64,000 nt of DNA from an uncultured Flavobacteriaceae bacterium (GCA_947503105.1 CANNCM010000003.1:186001-250000), one strand, 5' to 3'; positions 28,056 to 38,254 are shown, numbered from the stretch's first letter. Notes: generated by a model not told the origin, from the sequence alone. Made by a program: numbers and translations.

Positions 28056-29870
28056 ATGAGTATCATCACCTCCAAAGAAGTTGCCAAAGCTATTCATCTT
28101 AACAAATATGGAGTTATAGGAACATTTTTTGGTTGGATTATTTTGAAAATACTCAAAATTTCTACTATTAATAAAATCTACAACAGAAATAAACACCTCT
28201 CTGACCTTGAGTTTTTGGATGCCCTTTTAGAAGCGTTTAAAATACGTTTTGAAATTCCAGAGGAAGACTTGAAACGCTTGCCGAAAGATGGCGCATACAT
28301 TACGGTTTCGAACCACCCGCTTGGGGGCATCGATGGAATTTTGTTGCTCAAACTTATGATTGAACAGCGCAGTGATTTTAAAATTATTGCTAATTTTTTA
28401 CTTCATAGAATTGAACCCCTTATCCCCTACATCATGCCTGTAAATCCTTTTGAAAACAGAAAAGATGTAAAATCGAGTATAACCGGCTTTAAAAATGCGC
28501 TTTTGCACTTGAAAGAAGGCCACCCATTAGGGATTTTCCCAGCAGGTGAAGTGTCAACATATCGCGATGGAAAATTATTGGTAGATAAACCATGGGAGGT
28601 CGCTGCTATGAAATTGGCCAAAAAAGCAGAAGCTCCTATTGTTCCCATATATTTTCATGCAAAAAACAGTCCTTTGTTTTATCGCTTATCCAAAATAAGC
28701 GACACTCTCAGAACTGCAAAGTTGCCTTCCGAATTACTGACCCAAAAAAACAGAGTAATCAAAGTACGTATTGGGCGTCCAATTTCTGTTAAAGACCAAG
28801 CGCAACACGAAACTCTAGAGGAGTTTTCAAACTTTATTCGCAAAAAAACGTACATGCTTTCCAATGCTTTTGAAAGGCCAAAAATTCTAAATAATATTTC
28901 GTCAAACATCAAGCTCAAAAAAGTACCAAAAAAAATCATCACACCTGTAAATCCTATCATTATGCGTTCGGAGGTGGATGATTTACGCGCCAAAAATCAT
29001 CGTCTGTTACAAAGTAAAAACTACGAAGTGTTTCTGGCAGCAGCAGCAACGATTCCCAATATTTTGATAGAAATTGGGCGACTGCGTGAAATCACGTTTC
29101 GAGAAATAGGCGAAGGCACCAACAAAGCCATAGATTTGGACGATTTTGATACCTATTACCACCACATGTTTTTGTGGGACACCGAAGCTGAATGTTTGGC
29201 AGGGGCCTACAGAATGGGTTTGGGAACAGAAATATATGAGGCGTTTGGAATTGATGGTTTTTATTTGCAAGACCTCTTTCGTTTTGAGCCAGAACTGCAC
29301 AACATGATGAGCCAGTCTATAGAACTTGGCAGGGCGTTTATCATCAAGCAATACCAACAAAAACCGATGCCTCTTTTTTTACTTTGGAAAGGTATTGTTC
29401 ATACCACATTGCGTTTTCCAAATCACAAGTACCTCATTGGCGGTGTAAGCATCAGCAATCGTTTTTCTAATTTCTCCAAATCGCTGATGATAGAGTTTAT
29501 GAAATCGCACTATTACGATCCGTATTTGGCACAGTATGTACACCCAAAAAAGGAATTTAAAGTCAAGCTAAAAGATGCCGACAAGGATTTTGTGTTTGAT
29601 GCTACAGAGGCCGATTTGAATAAGTTTGATAAAATCATTGATGAAATAGAACCCGGTGCTTTACGCCTGCCTGTACTCCTTAAAAAATACATCAAACAAA
29701 ACGCCCGCCTGATTGCTTTTAATGTAGATCCGCTATTTAATAATGCCGTAGATGGACTGATGTACATCCGTATATCCGACCTTCCCGATAGTACCGTACG
29801 CCCCGTTATGGAAGAATTTCAAGCTGAACTGGAACGCAAGTTTGGACCAAAAGCTGAGGAGGAGGAGTGA
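28056..29870 (+). CDS. Bifunctional OlsF-like acyltransferase (PlsC + OlsB-type domains)
   Basis: 604 residues. The N-terminal half (about 1-270) is a PlsC-type lysolipid O-acyltransferase with SNHPLGGIDG (His87, Asp93) and FPAGEVST. The C-terminal half (about 320-590) resembles OlsB/hemolysin-type N-acyltransferases (LRAKNHRLLQ, WDTEAECLAGAYRMG, ELGRAFI). This domain order is that of OlsF, the fused enzyme making ornithine lipids in some bacteria; in Bacteroidota related enzymes make glycine lipids. The amino acid used here cannot be read from sequence. It acts at the inner membrane and is co-transcribed with lysC. Confidence 0.85.
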   Translation: MSIITSKEVAKAIHLNKYGVIGTFFGWIILKILKISTINKIYNRNKHLSDLEFLDALLEAFKIRFEIPEEDLKRLPKDGAYITVSNHPLGGIDGILLLKLMIEQRSDFKIIANFLLHRIEPLIPYIMPVNPFENRKDVKSSITGFKNALLHLKEGHPLGIFPAGEVSTYRDGKLLVDKPWEVAAMKLAKKAEAPIVPIYFHAKNSPLFYRLSKISDTLRTAKLPSELLTQKNRVIKVRIGRPISVKDQAQHETLEEFSNFIRKKTYMLSNAFERPKILNNISSNIKLKKVPKKIITPVNPIIMRSEVDDLRAKNHRLLQSKNYEVFLAAAATIPNILIEIGRLREITFREIGEGTNKAIDLDDFDTYYHHMFLWDTEAECLAGAYRMGLGTEIYEAFGIDGFYLQDLFRFEPELHNMMSQSIELGRAFIIKQYQQKPMPLFLLWKGIVHTTLRFPNHKYLIGGVSISNRFSNFSKSLMIEFMKSHYYDPYLAQYVHPKKEFKVKLKDADKDFVFDATEADLNKFDKIIDEIEPGALRLPVLLKKYIKQNARLIAFNVDPLFNNAVDGLMYIRISDLPDSTVRPVMEEFQAELERKFGPKAEEEE

Positions 29871-29871
29871 T

Positions 29872-30258
29872 TTACTTCAACTTATCATCCACTGGTTCCC
29901 AGAGTTCAATTTTATGACCATCAGGATCCATAATCCAAGCAAATTTTCCATAGTCAAATTCTTGAATTTCACCAATCAACTCCACGCCTGAGGCCTGAAG
30001 AGAAGTCACAAGATCAGAAAGATTATCAACTCTATAATTGACCATAAAGGACTGAGCACTAGGGTCAAAATAGTCCGTGTCGTCTTTAAATGGCGACCAT
30101 TGGGTAAGGCAGTCTTTATCATTTTGATCTTTCCACCAAAACGTGCTGCCATAGGCATCCACTTTCAAACCTAAATGTTGTGCATACCATTTTTTTGTGG
30201 TTTCGGGATCTTTGGCTTTAAAAAAAATACCGCCTATACCAGTGACCTTTTTGCTCAT
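29872..30258 (-). CDS. VOC family (glyoxalase/bleomycin-resistance fold) protein
   Basis: 128 residues. Paired beta-alpha-beta-beta-beta modules with GIGGIFFKAKDPETTKKWYAQHLGL at the start and WIMDPDGHKIELWEPV at the end, typical of small VOC proteins. The metal ligands and substrate are not assignable. Its ATG overlaps the stop of the DUF1801 gene as ATGA, so the two are translated together. Its own stop is 1 bp from the convergent OlsF-like stop. Confidence 0.85.
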   Translation of the reverse strand: MSKKVTGIGGIFFKAKDPETTKKWYAQHLGLKVDAYGSTFWWKDQNDKDCLTQWSPFKDDTDYFDPSAQSFMVNYRVDNLSDLVTSLQASGVELIGEIQEFDYGKFAWIMDPDGHKIELWEPVDDKLK

Positions 30259-30719
30259 TTTTTAGAAGTTTTAATATTCATCTCATAAAGATCAATCCAA
30301 GCTTGTGTCGTCATCTTAGCAGCGAGTTGTCCTATAAGTTCGTAGGGAATGTCATCCATTTTTTTGAAACGCACACAGCTTTTACCCATATCTAGCTTTC
30401 GTGAACAATGTTTTGGGTACTCTGAAACAAACCAGTCTAAAAGTTCCTTTTTGGCATACATCCCCGAATGATAAACAGCAATAAAATTCTTTTGAGAGGC
30501 CAAATTCATAAACGGAAGTGGTAACTTTGGATTGCAGTGGTACCCATCGGGGTAATGCCTTAGCGGCACAACATAGCCCAACATGCCATAGTTCATACAC
30601 TCCTCAAAAAGAGGGTCAAGATTGGCTTTTATGATTGTTCTTAATTTGGCCATTGGCGCCTTGCGCTCTTCTGGAAGTTCGGCCATATAGCTTTCAGCAG
30701 TGGTGGCTTTGGATTGCAT
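30255..30719 (-). CDS. DUF1801 domain protein
   Basis: 154 residues. The core fits the DUF1801 (YdhG-like) family: a short helix pair (LPEERKAPMAKLRTIIKANL), then ECMNYGMLGYVVP, and CVRFKKMDDIPYELIGQLA near the C-terminus. The family function is unknown. It is coupled by a 4-base overlap to the VOC gene, and its start lies 11 bp beyond the stop of the D-2-hydroxyacid dehydrogenase gene, so it may be the end of that long minus-strand operon. Confidence 0.8.
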   Translation of the reverse strand: MQSKATTAESYMAELPEERKAPMAKLRTIIKANLDPLFEECMNYGMLGYVVPLRHYPDGYHCNPKLPLPFMNLASQKNFIAVYHSGMYAKKELLDWFVSEYPKHCSRKLDMGKSCVRFKKMDDIPYELIGQLAAKMTTQAWIDLYEMNIKTSKK

Positions 30720-30730
30720 TTTTGGTGCTA

Positions 30731-31669
30731 TTAATGAAAAAAAAATTTGATTTTATTTACAATAGTTTCAGCTAATTTTCGATGGCTTTCTTCCGTCCAA
30801 CCCGCTACATGTGGAGAGAGTATAACACGCTCTGACTGCATCAAATAACTTAGTGCTTCTGGAATATTAGCTTCTGAAAATAGATTTTCAAAAGAGCTTT
30901 TTTCATATTCCAAGACATCTAGCCCTGCACCCAAAATATGCTCAGATTTCAAGGCTGATACCAAATCTTTGGTGACAACACTTTTGCCTCGTGCGGTATT
31001 GATCAACCAAAACGGTTTTGTAAATTGTTCAATAAATGTGCTATTAATCATGCCTATGGTAAGAGGAGTTTGTGGGGTATGCAAACTCACAATCTCTGCA
31101 CGTTTTTGAAATTCTTCAAGGGAAACTTGTGTAGCATTGTCGTCGCCCACATTGGGTTTAATATCGTAACATAAAACCTCAACCTCAAATCCTTTTAATT
31201 TTTTAGCAAACGCTTTACCCATATGACCATACCCGATAATTCCAACCGTTTTGCCCTCCAATTCTACACCTCTATTGGCTTCGCGTTGCCACAACCCTTG
31301 GCGAACTTGTTTATCGGCCTGATTCAATTTATTAAATAAAGACAACAGCATACCCAAAGCATGTTCGCCCACTGCGTTTTGGTTGCCTTCTGGTGCTGCA
31401 ATTAAATGAATGCCTTTTTGGGCAGCATAGTCCACATCAATGTTTTCCAAGCCAGCTCCAACCCGTCCTATAAATTTTAAATTTTTGGCTTGCTCTAAAA
31501 ATTCTACGTCAATAGAAAAGCGACTTCTAATGATAAGCCCATCGTATTGCGAAATTTTATTTTGAATTTGAATCTTTGTACTTGTAAAATCTTCGTGATT
31601 GGTATGTCCAAGGGCTGCCAATTGATTAATCAGCAAAGGATGGTTGGTATCCACATGAAGGATGTTCAT
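30731..31669 (-). CDS. D-2-hydroxyacid dehydrogenase (SerA-like)
   Basis: 312 residues. The NAD-binding Rossmann motif is GIIGYGHMGKAFAKKL, the Arg-loop IIRSRFSIDVE is present, and the catalytic His is in LSPHVAGWTEES. It lacks the C-terminal ACT domain of full-length SerA. It may be a short phosphoglycerate dehydrogenase or another 2-hydroxyacid dehydrogenase. It starts 1 bp after mgtE in a tight minus-strand operon. Confidence 0.88.
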   Translation of the reverse strand: MNILHVDTNHPLLINQLAALGHTNHEDFTSTKIQIQNKISQYDGLIIRSRFSIDVEFLEQAKNLKFIGRVGAGLENIDVDYAAQKGIHLIAAPEGNQNAVGEHALGMLLSLFNKLNQADKQVRQGLWQREANRGVELEGKTVGIIGYGHMGKAFAKKLKGFEVEVLCYDIKPNVGDDNATQVSLEEFQKRAEIVSLHTPQTPLTIGMINSTFIEQFTKPFWLINTARGKSVVTKDLVSALKSEHILGAGLDVLEYEKSSFENLFSEANIPEALSYLMQSERVILSPHVAGWTEESHRKLAETIVNKIKFFFH

Positions 31670-31670
31670 G

Positions 31671-33041
31671 CTAAATATTTAAAATGAATTTTGCAATGAT
31701 AAAGTAAATCAAAATCCCAAAAATATCATTACTCGTTGTGATAAAAGGCCCCGTTGCAATGGCAGGATCAATGCCTCTTTTGTGCAAAAATAGAGGGACA
31801 AATGTGCCTACTATTCCTGCAACAATAATGACCGCAACCAAAGATACGGAAACAGATAGTGCCGTTTGAATATCTTGTTGCCACACCCATACAAAAGCAA
31901 ACAAAAATAAAGCCAGAATAATCCCATTGAGTGTTGCCAAGAGCATTTCTTTGAGCAATCGATTGTTGATACTGCCTTTAATATCATCATTGGCTAAACC
32001 TTGAACGATAATGGCACTGGACTGTACACCTACGTTACCAGCCATCGCTGCAATAAGTGGTGTAAACAATAAAATAAGAGGGTAATCTTCTATGATAGTA
32101 TCAAAAGTTCCCATAATAATAGCAGCACTAACGCCTCCAATAAGTCCTAAAAACAACCATGGTAAACGAGCCTTTGTAAGTGCAAAAATACTATCCTCTG
32201 CATCTACATCTTGTGTAATACCTGCCGCCAATTGATAATCTTTTTCGGCTTCTTCTTTTATGACATCTACAATGTCATCAATAGTAATACGGCCCAATAA
32301 TGTTTTTTGATCATCAACCACAGGTACGGCTTCCAAGTCATATTTGGCCATAAGTCGTGCAACATCTTCATCGTCATCATTCACATGCACAGAATCTACT
32401 TTTGGAATATAAATAGCACTAATTTTAGTTTCATTTTTGGCAATCAAAAGATCTTTAAGGGACAAGCGACCAATCAGCTTTTCGTCTTTGGTAACAACAT
32501 AAATAGAGTGTACTCTTTTGACGTTTTTGGCTTGTAGGCGAATTTTTCTGAGACAACCCGCAACCGTCCAAGTTTCATACACCTTAACCAACTCTTTGGC
32601 CATCAATCCACCAGCAGTATTTTCGTCGTACTCTAGAAGTTCATTGATATCCGCTACAAGGTCTTTATCATCAATTTGAGCGATAACCTTTTGTTTTCGA
32701 TCTAGTGGTAATTCTGATAATAAATCGACGGCATCATCGGTATCCAACGCTTTAACTTCTTCGGCAATTTCTTTTTCAGAAAGGTTTTGAAGTACTTTTT
32801 CGCGAACATCATCTTCAAGCTCTGCGAGAATATCTGAAGTGGTTTCACTGTTTAATAATTTAATGATGTATGTGGCCTGTTCTAGATTTAGATCATCTAA
32901 AATTTCGGCAATATCCGCATAATGCAACTCATTGAGTTGATCTAGAAGTTGGACATCGTTCCTGTTTTTGATGCCCAATTTGATACCCTCCAACAAAGCT
33001 GGTGTATTTTCAAAAGGAATATGTGCTTTAGACGTTTCCAC
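31671..33041 (-). CDS. mgtE: Magnesium transporter MgtE
   Basis: 456 residues. The cytosolic N domain is about residues 1-135. Two CBS domains follow to about 265 (YVVTKDEKLIGRLSLKDLL, VPVVDDQKTLLGRITIDD), which sense Mg2+ and gate the channel. The C-terminal part has five membrane helices, with PLIAAMAGNVGVQSSAI as the conserved pore segment. It is inner membrane. It lies 2 bp after rsmA in the same operon. Confidence 0.96.
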   Translation of the reverse strand: METSKAHIPFENTPALLEGIKLGIKNRNDVQLLDQLNELHYADIAEILDDLNLEQATYIIKLLNSETTSDILAELEDDVREKVLQNLSEKEIAEEVKALDTDDAVDLLSELPLDRKQKVIAQIDDKDLVADINELLEYDENTAGGLMAKELVKVYETWTVAGCLRKIRLQAKNVKRVHSIYVVTKDEKLIGRLSLKDLLIAKNETKISAIYIPKVDSVHVNDDDEDVARLMAKYDLEAVPVVDDQKTLLGRITIDDIVDVIKEEAEKDYQLAAGITQDVDAEDSIFALTKARLPWLFLGLIGGVSAAIIMGTFDTIIEDYPLILLFTPLIAAMAGNVGVQSSAIIVQGLANDDIKGSINNRLLKEMLLATLNGIILALFLFAFVWVWQQDIQTALSVSVSLVAVIIVAGIVGTFVPLFLHKRGIDPAIATGPFITTSNDIFGILIYFIIAKFILNI

Positions 33042-33043
33042 GG

Positions 33044-33826
33044 TTATTCAATGTTTTGATCCATTTCTATTGTTGATGCTAATTTTACAAATGCTTCAAC
33101 AGACAATTGCTCTGGCCGTTGGCCAAAGATAGTATTTGCTTTTAAATTTTCCGACAAATTAAACCCTTTTAAGCTATTTCTCAAGGTTTTACGGCGTTGC
33201 TGAAAGGCGCTTTTTACCACAGAAAAGAAAAGTTTTTCGTTGCACGGAAGTACATAATCTTCTTTTCGTGTTAGACGAAGAACACCAGAATCTACTTTTG
33301 GCGGAGGATTAAAAACAGAAGGCGGAACCGTAAACAAATATTCGGCAGTATAAAATGCTTGCACTAAAACGGATAAAATCCCATAGGTTTTATTGCCTTC
33401 TTTTTCGCAAATGCGTTCTGCAACTTCTTTTTGAAACATGCCAGAAAATTCTGGAATTTGCGTTCGATTTTCCAACATTTTAAAAACAATTTGAGAAGAA
33501 ATATTGTAAGGAAAATTTCCAATAATCGCGAAAGATTTATTGGCAAATGCTTTCGAAAAATCGTACTTCAATATATCGTCTTGAATGATGCGATTGGACA
33601 ATTGCAAATAATGTGCCTTTAAGTAGGACACCGATTCTGAATCAATTTCTATGACATAAGTTGTCGTGGGTTTTTCCAACAAATATTTTGTCAAAACGCC
33701 CATACCAGGACCAACCTCCAGAACAGTGTCATAACCATTTAGAGTGAGTGTATCGGCTATATTTTTGGCAATAGATTCATCGTTCAAAAAATGTTGCCCT
33801 AAGTATTTTTTTGGTTTTACGTTCAT
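33044..33826 (-). CDS. rsmA: 16S rRNA dimethyladenosine transferase
   Basis: 260 residues. SAM-dependent dimethylation of two adenosines near the 16S rRNA 3' end. The family opening [15 protein letters not shown], motif [13 protein letters not shown] and the catalytic NFPYNIS (N-L/F-P-Y) are intact. I choose the ATG at 33826, which overlaps the DUF4286 stop as ATGA. A TTG one codon earlier is unnecessary. The C-terminal helical domain includes [14 protein letters not shown]. Confidence 0.97.
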   Translation of the reverse strand: MNVKPKKYLGQHFLNDESIAKNIADTLTLNGYDTVLEVGPGMGVLTKYLLEKPTTTYVIEIDSESVSYLKAHYLQLSNRIIQDDILKYDFSKAFANKSFAIIGNFPYNISSQIVFKMLENRTQIPEFSGMFQKEVAERICEKEGNKTYGILSVLVQAFYTAEYLFTVPPSVFNPPPKVDSGVLRLTRKEDYVLPCNEKLFFSVVKSAFQQRRKTLRNSLKGFNLSENLKANTIFGQRPEQLSVEAFVKLASTIEMDQNIE

Positions 33827-34149
33827 CAATTTTTCGTTACACTAAATTCATCTACAATTTCTAGTTCGGTACGAAAAGCCAACATTTTGTCGCCAAAACG
33901 TTTCAAACCGTCTGCTTGCAATTTTGAAGCAAATTCATTTTGATAGTGCAGCAAAGCATTTTTGGAATTTGCATGATATTGCACAGAATATGTAGTTCCT
34001 CCCATGTCTTCTTTTACCAAAACTTTTGTAAATAATGCTTTTGTAAACAAACCTGTTGCAAGAACTTGAGGGATATGCGTTTTCATCCATTCGCGCCATT
34101 CGGTATGGATGGTTTCATCCACATTAATTGTGACGTTGTAAATTATCAT
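33826..34149 (-). CDS. DUF4286 family protein
   Basis: 107 residues. Begins [25 protein letters not shown] and has the ferredoxin-like alpha-beta pattern of DUF4286, a small Bacteroidota-type family of unknown function. It is sandwiched in an operon between a TPR protein (3-bp gap) and rsmA (ATGA overlap), an arrangement that suggests co-regulation with ribosome maturation but no defined role. Confidence 0.85.
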   Translation of the reverse strand: MIIYNVTINVDETIHTEWREWMKTHIPQVLATGLFTKALFTKVLVKEDMGGTTYSVQYHANSKNALLHYQNEFASKLQADGLKRFGDKMLAFRTELEIVDEFSVTKN

Positions 34150-34152
34150 AAA

Positions 34153-35949
34153 TCAAATTTTTGTTTTATTCTTAGTTTTTTCTCTCAAATTGCGAAAATG
34201 TTTTTTAGACGCTACAAAATGAATACTGTCGGGGTGCTTAAATATTATATTTTCGTAGTGTTGTAGCGCTTGCTCGGGTTGATTCAGTAGTGTTCGAAAT
34301 AATTCGGCTAATGCAAAATGAGCATCATCGATTAAAATTTCTGATGAAAAGTTTTCAATTATTTTTAAATAATTATGTTTTGCCTTTTGATGTTGGGCTG
34401 TGTTTTCAAATAACTGTGCTTGAAATAACAACGCCTGATCAACAATGCCATGAGTATTGTGCTGTGTTATCAAACTGTCAAGCACCAAAATGGCCTCTGT
34501 TTTATTATTTTGGAGGTTTAAAAAATCTGCTTTAGCATACAGGCGTAATGGACTTTGTAAACTGTCGCCAAACTTATGATCTGTAATTAGAAGTTGTAAT
34601 TCTAAAGCATCGTTGGCCATCAACTGAGATGTTGAAGATTTTAGAACTTTGAGTTGTGTTTCTGCCCAATCAAAATCCCCTTTAAAATAGCTTGTTCTTG
34701 CCGATTTGAATCGTGCTTCTTGTGCCAAAGTACTATTTTTGAGTGTTGTTTGCACTTGAGCGTAATACAAAAGCGCTTGATTGAATTTATTGGAAATTAC
34801 CAAAATATCGGCTAATTTGAGCTTTAATCGAGAAGCATCAACAGCAAAAAGTTGTTCTTTTAAAGCAGACTTTAAAAATGAAATGGCTTCAGATTTTTGT
34901 TGATAATGCAGTGCTAAAAAATCAACATAAGACAATTGCAATTCTATAGTTTCAGAGGAAATCCCATAGTCGTCAAAAAGCTGTTTGTAGTTGAGTTTAA
35001 GCTGTTTTAAATCTGGTGAAGTTGTTCTTAAAAGCTCTAATTCAAGCAATTGCCTGTTGGCTTCAATTACAAGTCTGGAGTCCTGTGCATTTTGTATGAC
35101 ATATTCAAAAACTTCAAAAGTTACTGCATAGTTTTTGGCAGATTTTGCCATTAACCCAACGTCTATAAGGCCTTGTAAAGAACTTTTACTGCGCCTGTAA
35201 ACTGACCTTTCTAATAGGTATGCTTTTTGAAAATCTTGTTGTTGTACATACAACCAACTCAACATTTGGTTCCAAAATATATTTGATGAGGATTGAAGTT
35301 TTTTTAAGATGATTTTTTTTAATATTTGATTGTATTCTGAATCTGAATCATCCGAGATATATTCACCAAAAAGGCGTAAAACTTGATTGATAAAATTAGG
35401 ATTATTTTCTGTGTAATTCAGATAACTCAAAAACATATTTTTAACATCCTTTTGCTCTGCATATAGTCCTGCCAAACGATATTCATAATTTGGATTTTGA
35501 GTTTGATTTAATGCCAATTTATACACTTCAATAGCTTGATCGATTAAGCTATGCTCTTCAAAACGCAGGCCAATTGCATAGGTATAGTTGGGTTTTGACT
35601 TTGCTGTATTTATGGCTTTTTGATAATTCTCTTCGGCCTTTTCAATCTTATTTTGACGCTGAAAATTATAACCCAGCTCTACTAAAAATTGGGGATTATT
35701 TGTTGTATTAAATTGAGTTTTGATTTGTGTTTCGGCCTGGTCAAAGCGTTGCAATTCTTGTTGAATTTCTATGATTCTAAACACAAAGTTTGAATTTGAA
35801 GGACTTGATTGATGTAATTTTTGATAAATAAAAAGGGCTTTTTTAAATTCACCTTTATCGAAGTAATTTTCTGCCAAATCATATTCAGTTTGTGCAGAGA
35901 GCACAACACCAAATATTCCAAAAAACAAATAAATCAGCGATTTCATCAT
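34153..35949 (-). CDS. Large TPR-repeat protein, exported
   Basis: 598 residues. A signal peptide (SLIYLFFGIFGVVLSAQ) is followed by many TPR-like helical pairs across the whole length: FDKGEFKKALFIYQKLHQ near 35, NKIEKAEENYQKAIN near 110, and QPEQALQHYENIIFKHPDS near the C-terminus. Such proteins are scaffolds; in Bacteroidota some are part of gliding or envelope machinery, but nothing here is specific. It leads the operon TPR-DUF4286-rsmA-mgtE-dehydrogenase. Confidence 0.85.
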   Translation of the reverse strand: MMKSLIYLFFGIFGVVLSAQTEYDLAENYFDKGEFKKALFIYQKLHQSSPSNSNFVFRIIEIQQELQRFDQAETQIKTQFNTTNNPQFLVELGYNFQRQNKIEKAEENYQKAINTAKSKPNYTYAIGLRFEEHSLIDQAIEVYKLALNQTQNPNYEYRLAGLYAEQKDVKNMFLSYLNYTENNPNFINQVLRLFGEYISDDSDSEYNQILKKIILKKLQSSSNIFWNQMLSWLYVQQQDFQKAYLLERSVYRRSKSSLQGLIDVGLMAKSAKNYAVTFEVFEYVIQNAQDSRLVIEANRQLLELELLRTTSPDLKQLKLNYKQLFDDYGISSETIELQLSYVDFLALHYQQKSEAISFLKSALKEQLFAVDASRLKLKLADILVISNKFNQALLYYAQVQTTLKNSTLAQEARFKSARTSYFKGDFDWAETQLKVLKSSTSQLMANDALELQLLITDHKFGDSLQSPLRLYAKADFLNLQNNKTEAILVLDSLITQHNTHGIVDQALLFQAQLFENTAQHQKAKHNYLKIIENFSSEILIDDAHFALAELFRTLLNQPEQALQHYENIIFKHPDSIHFVASKKHFRNLREKTKNKTKI

Positions 35950-35996
35950 TGTATTTTGGTAAAGATACTAAATGTGCGGGCAAGTATTGAAGGTAT

Positions 35997-37268
35997 TTAA
36001 TCTATTCTCTCGAAGCCTGTGTAGGGACGCAAGACTTCTGGAATTTCGATACTGTTTTCTGTTTGATAATTCTCTAGAATTCCTGCCAAAACTCGAGGAA
36101 GGGCTAATGAACTCCCATTGAGAGTGTGTGCTAACTGCGATTTTCCCTCGGAATTTTTGAAGCGCAACTTCAAACGGTTGGCCTGAAAGGTTTCAAAATT
36201 GGATACAGAAGAGATTTCTAGCCAACGGTCTTGTGCTGTCGAAAACACCTCAAAATCATAGGTTAAGGCCGAAGTAAATCCTAGATCTCCAGAGCATAAT
36301 CTTAAAATTCTGTAAGGTAATTTTAATTCCTCTAAAATTCCTTTTACATGGTCTACCATAGCATCAAGTGCTTTGTATGAATTATCGGGATGCTCTACAC
36401 GCAGAATTTCAACTTTATCAAATTGATGCAAACGATTTAATCCACGAACATGAGCACCATAACTACCAGCTTCTCTTCGAAAACAAGGGGTGTAGGTCGT
36501 CAATTGTTTTGGCAATTCACTTTCTTGCAAAAGAACATCTCTAAATATATTTGTTGCTGGCACTTCTCCTGTAGGAATAAGATACAAATCATCTGCATCT
36601 ACATAGTACATCTGCCCTTCTTTGTCTGGAAGTTGGCCTGTACCAAATCCAGAGGCTTCATTGACAAGGTGTGGCACTTGGACTTCGTTGTAACCAGCAG
36701 CAGTGTTTTTATCTAAAAAATAATTGATGAGCGCACGTTGCAAACGGGCTCCTTTTCCTTTATAAACAGGAAAACCTGCGCCCGTGATTTTGTTCCCCAA
36801 TTCAAAATCAATAATATCATATGTTTTGGCCAGTTCCCAATGCGGCTTTGCAGCTTTGTGAAGTTTTGGAATTTCACCAAATTGAAACACTTCTTCATTG
36901 TCGTCTTCGGAATTTCCAACAGGGACAGAATCGTGCGGGAGGTTTGGAATTTGATAGAGCAATTGCTGCAATTCTTCAGAGGTGCTATTTAAAGTCTCTG
37001 TTAGCGCTATTTTTTGTTCTTTAAGCTCTGCTGTTTTTTGTTTTAAAAGAGTGGCTTTTTCTGATTGTCCAGATTTGAAAAGCACACCAATTTCTTTAGA
37101 TAAAGCATTCAAATCTGCTGCTGTTGCATCCAATTGTGTTTGGGCACTTCTTCTAGAAACATCCAATGTCAATACATTTTCAACTGTAGTTTCTGCGTTG
37201 TCTATGCGTTTAGAAAGTCGTTTTATGACTTCTAATTTATTTTCTCTAATGTATGCAACTTGTAACAT
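35997..37268 (-). CDS. serS: Seryl-tRNA synthetase
   Basis: 423 residues. The N-terminal coiled-coil arm (about 30-110) binds the long variable arm of tRNA-Ser. The class II catalytic domain contains TGEVPATNIFRD, PCFRREAGSYGAHVRGLNRLHQFDKVE (motif 2) and NGSSLALPRVLAGILENYQ (motif 3). Standard full length. A -7 element lies 20 bp upstream. Confidence 0.98.
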   Translation of the reverse strand: MLQVAYIRENKLEVIKRLSKRIDNAETTVENVLTLDVSRRSAQTQLDATAADLNALSKEIGVLFKSGQSEKATLLKQKTAELKEQKIALTETLNSTSEELQQLLYQIPNLPHDSVPVGNSEDDNEEVFQFGEIPKLHKAAKPHWELAKTYDIIDFELGNKITGAGFPVYKGKGARLQRALINYFLDKNTAAGYNEVQVPHLVNEASGFGTGQLPDKEGQMYYVDADDLYLIPTGEVPATNIFRDVLLQESELPKQLTTYTPCFRREAGSYGAHVRGLNRLHQFDKVEILRVEHPDNSYKALDAMVDHVKGILEELKLPYRILRLCSGDLGFTSALTYDFEVFSTAQDRWLEISSVSNFETFQANRLKLRFKNSEGKSQLAHTLNGSSLALPRVLAGILENYQTENSIEIPEVLRPYTGFERID

Positions 37269-37287
37269 GAGGAATGCTTTTATTTGG

Positions 37288-37295
37288 CAAATTTA
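37288..37295 (-). promoter_or_regulatory. Candidate -7 element for serS
   Basis: Minus-strand TAAATTTG matches TAnnTTTG, 19 bp before the serS ATG. No clear -33 box. Confidence 0.4.
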
Positions 37296-37315
37296 ATCAA
37301 TTGAATGAATGTAAA

Positions 37316-38254
37316 TCAGATTTTTGACAATAAATTGATGCGTTGTTTTGCAGTGGATTTGTCTTTTTCCAACTGCGCTTTTAAGGCCTCCAAGTTTGGA
37401 AATTTAATTTCGCTACGCAAATGATCCAAAAATTCAATTTTTAGTATTTTTCCGTACAAATTTGCATCAAAATCAAAAAAATGTACTTCAATGTGGATTT
37501 TGTTATCTTGAGACACAGTTGGATTTTTTCCAATATTCATCATGCCAAATTTTCGCTCTCCATCAATATAAGATTGCACCAAATAAACGCCTTCTTTTGG
37601 AATAAGCTTATACGATTCTTCGATTTGGATATTGGCCGTAGGGAAATTCAAGTTGGATCCCAAACCTTTGCCACTAACCACAGCTCCTGTTATCATAAAA
37701 TGATAGCCCAAAAATGTATTGGCAATATTCATTTTTCCTTCGTGTAGTGCCGTTCTAATTTTTGTTGAACTTACAGCAACATCGCCTATTTCTTGAGCAT
37801 CAATCTGAGTGACTTCAAATCCATAAAATTTACCAAATTCAATCAAATCATCAAGAGTTGCAGTTCGATTTCGTCCAAAATGATGATCATACCCTACTAT
37901 GATATGTTTCACTTTAAGTTTATTGACCAAAACATCTCGAACATATTCTAAAGCCGTCAATCGAGAAAAAGATTTTGTAAACTCTTTGACCACCAAATGA
38001 TCTACGCCTAGTTGTTGCAATTGAGCTGCTTTTTCATCTATTGTATTGATGAGTTTAATGCTAGAATCTTCTTGAACCACCATGCGCGGGTGAGGAAAAA
38101 ATGTAAGCACCAAAGCTTGAAGGTCATTGGTTTGTGCAATATGAACAAGGCGACTAATGATTTTTTGGTGACCTATATGTACACCATCAAATGTTCCGAT
38201 GGTCACAACGGAGTCTTTAATACGCTTATAATCGGCTGCAGTTTTTATTTTCAA
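37316..38254 (-). CDS. ribF: Bifunctional riboflavin kinase/FAD synthetase
   Basis: 312 residues. The N-terminal FMN adenylyltransferase domain has the nucleotidyltransferase signature TFDGVHIGHQKII. The C-terminal riboflavin kinase domain has GKGLGSNLNFPTANIQI and the catalytic-region IEVHFFDFDANLYGK. It makes FMN and FAD in the cytoplasm. It lies between pth and serS with modest gaps (66 and 47 bp), so operon membership is uncertain. Confidence 0.97.
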   Translation of the reverse strand: MKIKTAADYKRIKDSVVTIGTFDGVHIGHQKIISRLVHIAQTNDLQALVLTFFPHPRMVVQEDSSIKLINTIDEKAAQLQQLGVDHLVVKEFTKSFSRLTALEYVRDVLVNKLKVKHIIVGYDHHFGRNRTATLDDLIEFGKFYGFEVTQIDAQEIGDVAVSSTKIRTALHEGKMNIANTFLGYHFMITGAVVSGKGLGSNLNFPTANIQIEESYKLIPKEGVYLVQSYIDGERKFGMMNIGKNPTVSQDNKIHIEVHFFDFDANLYGKILKIEFLDHLRSEIKFPNLEALKAQLEKDKSTAKQRINLLSKI

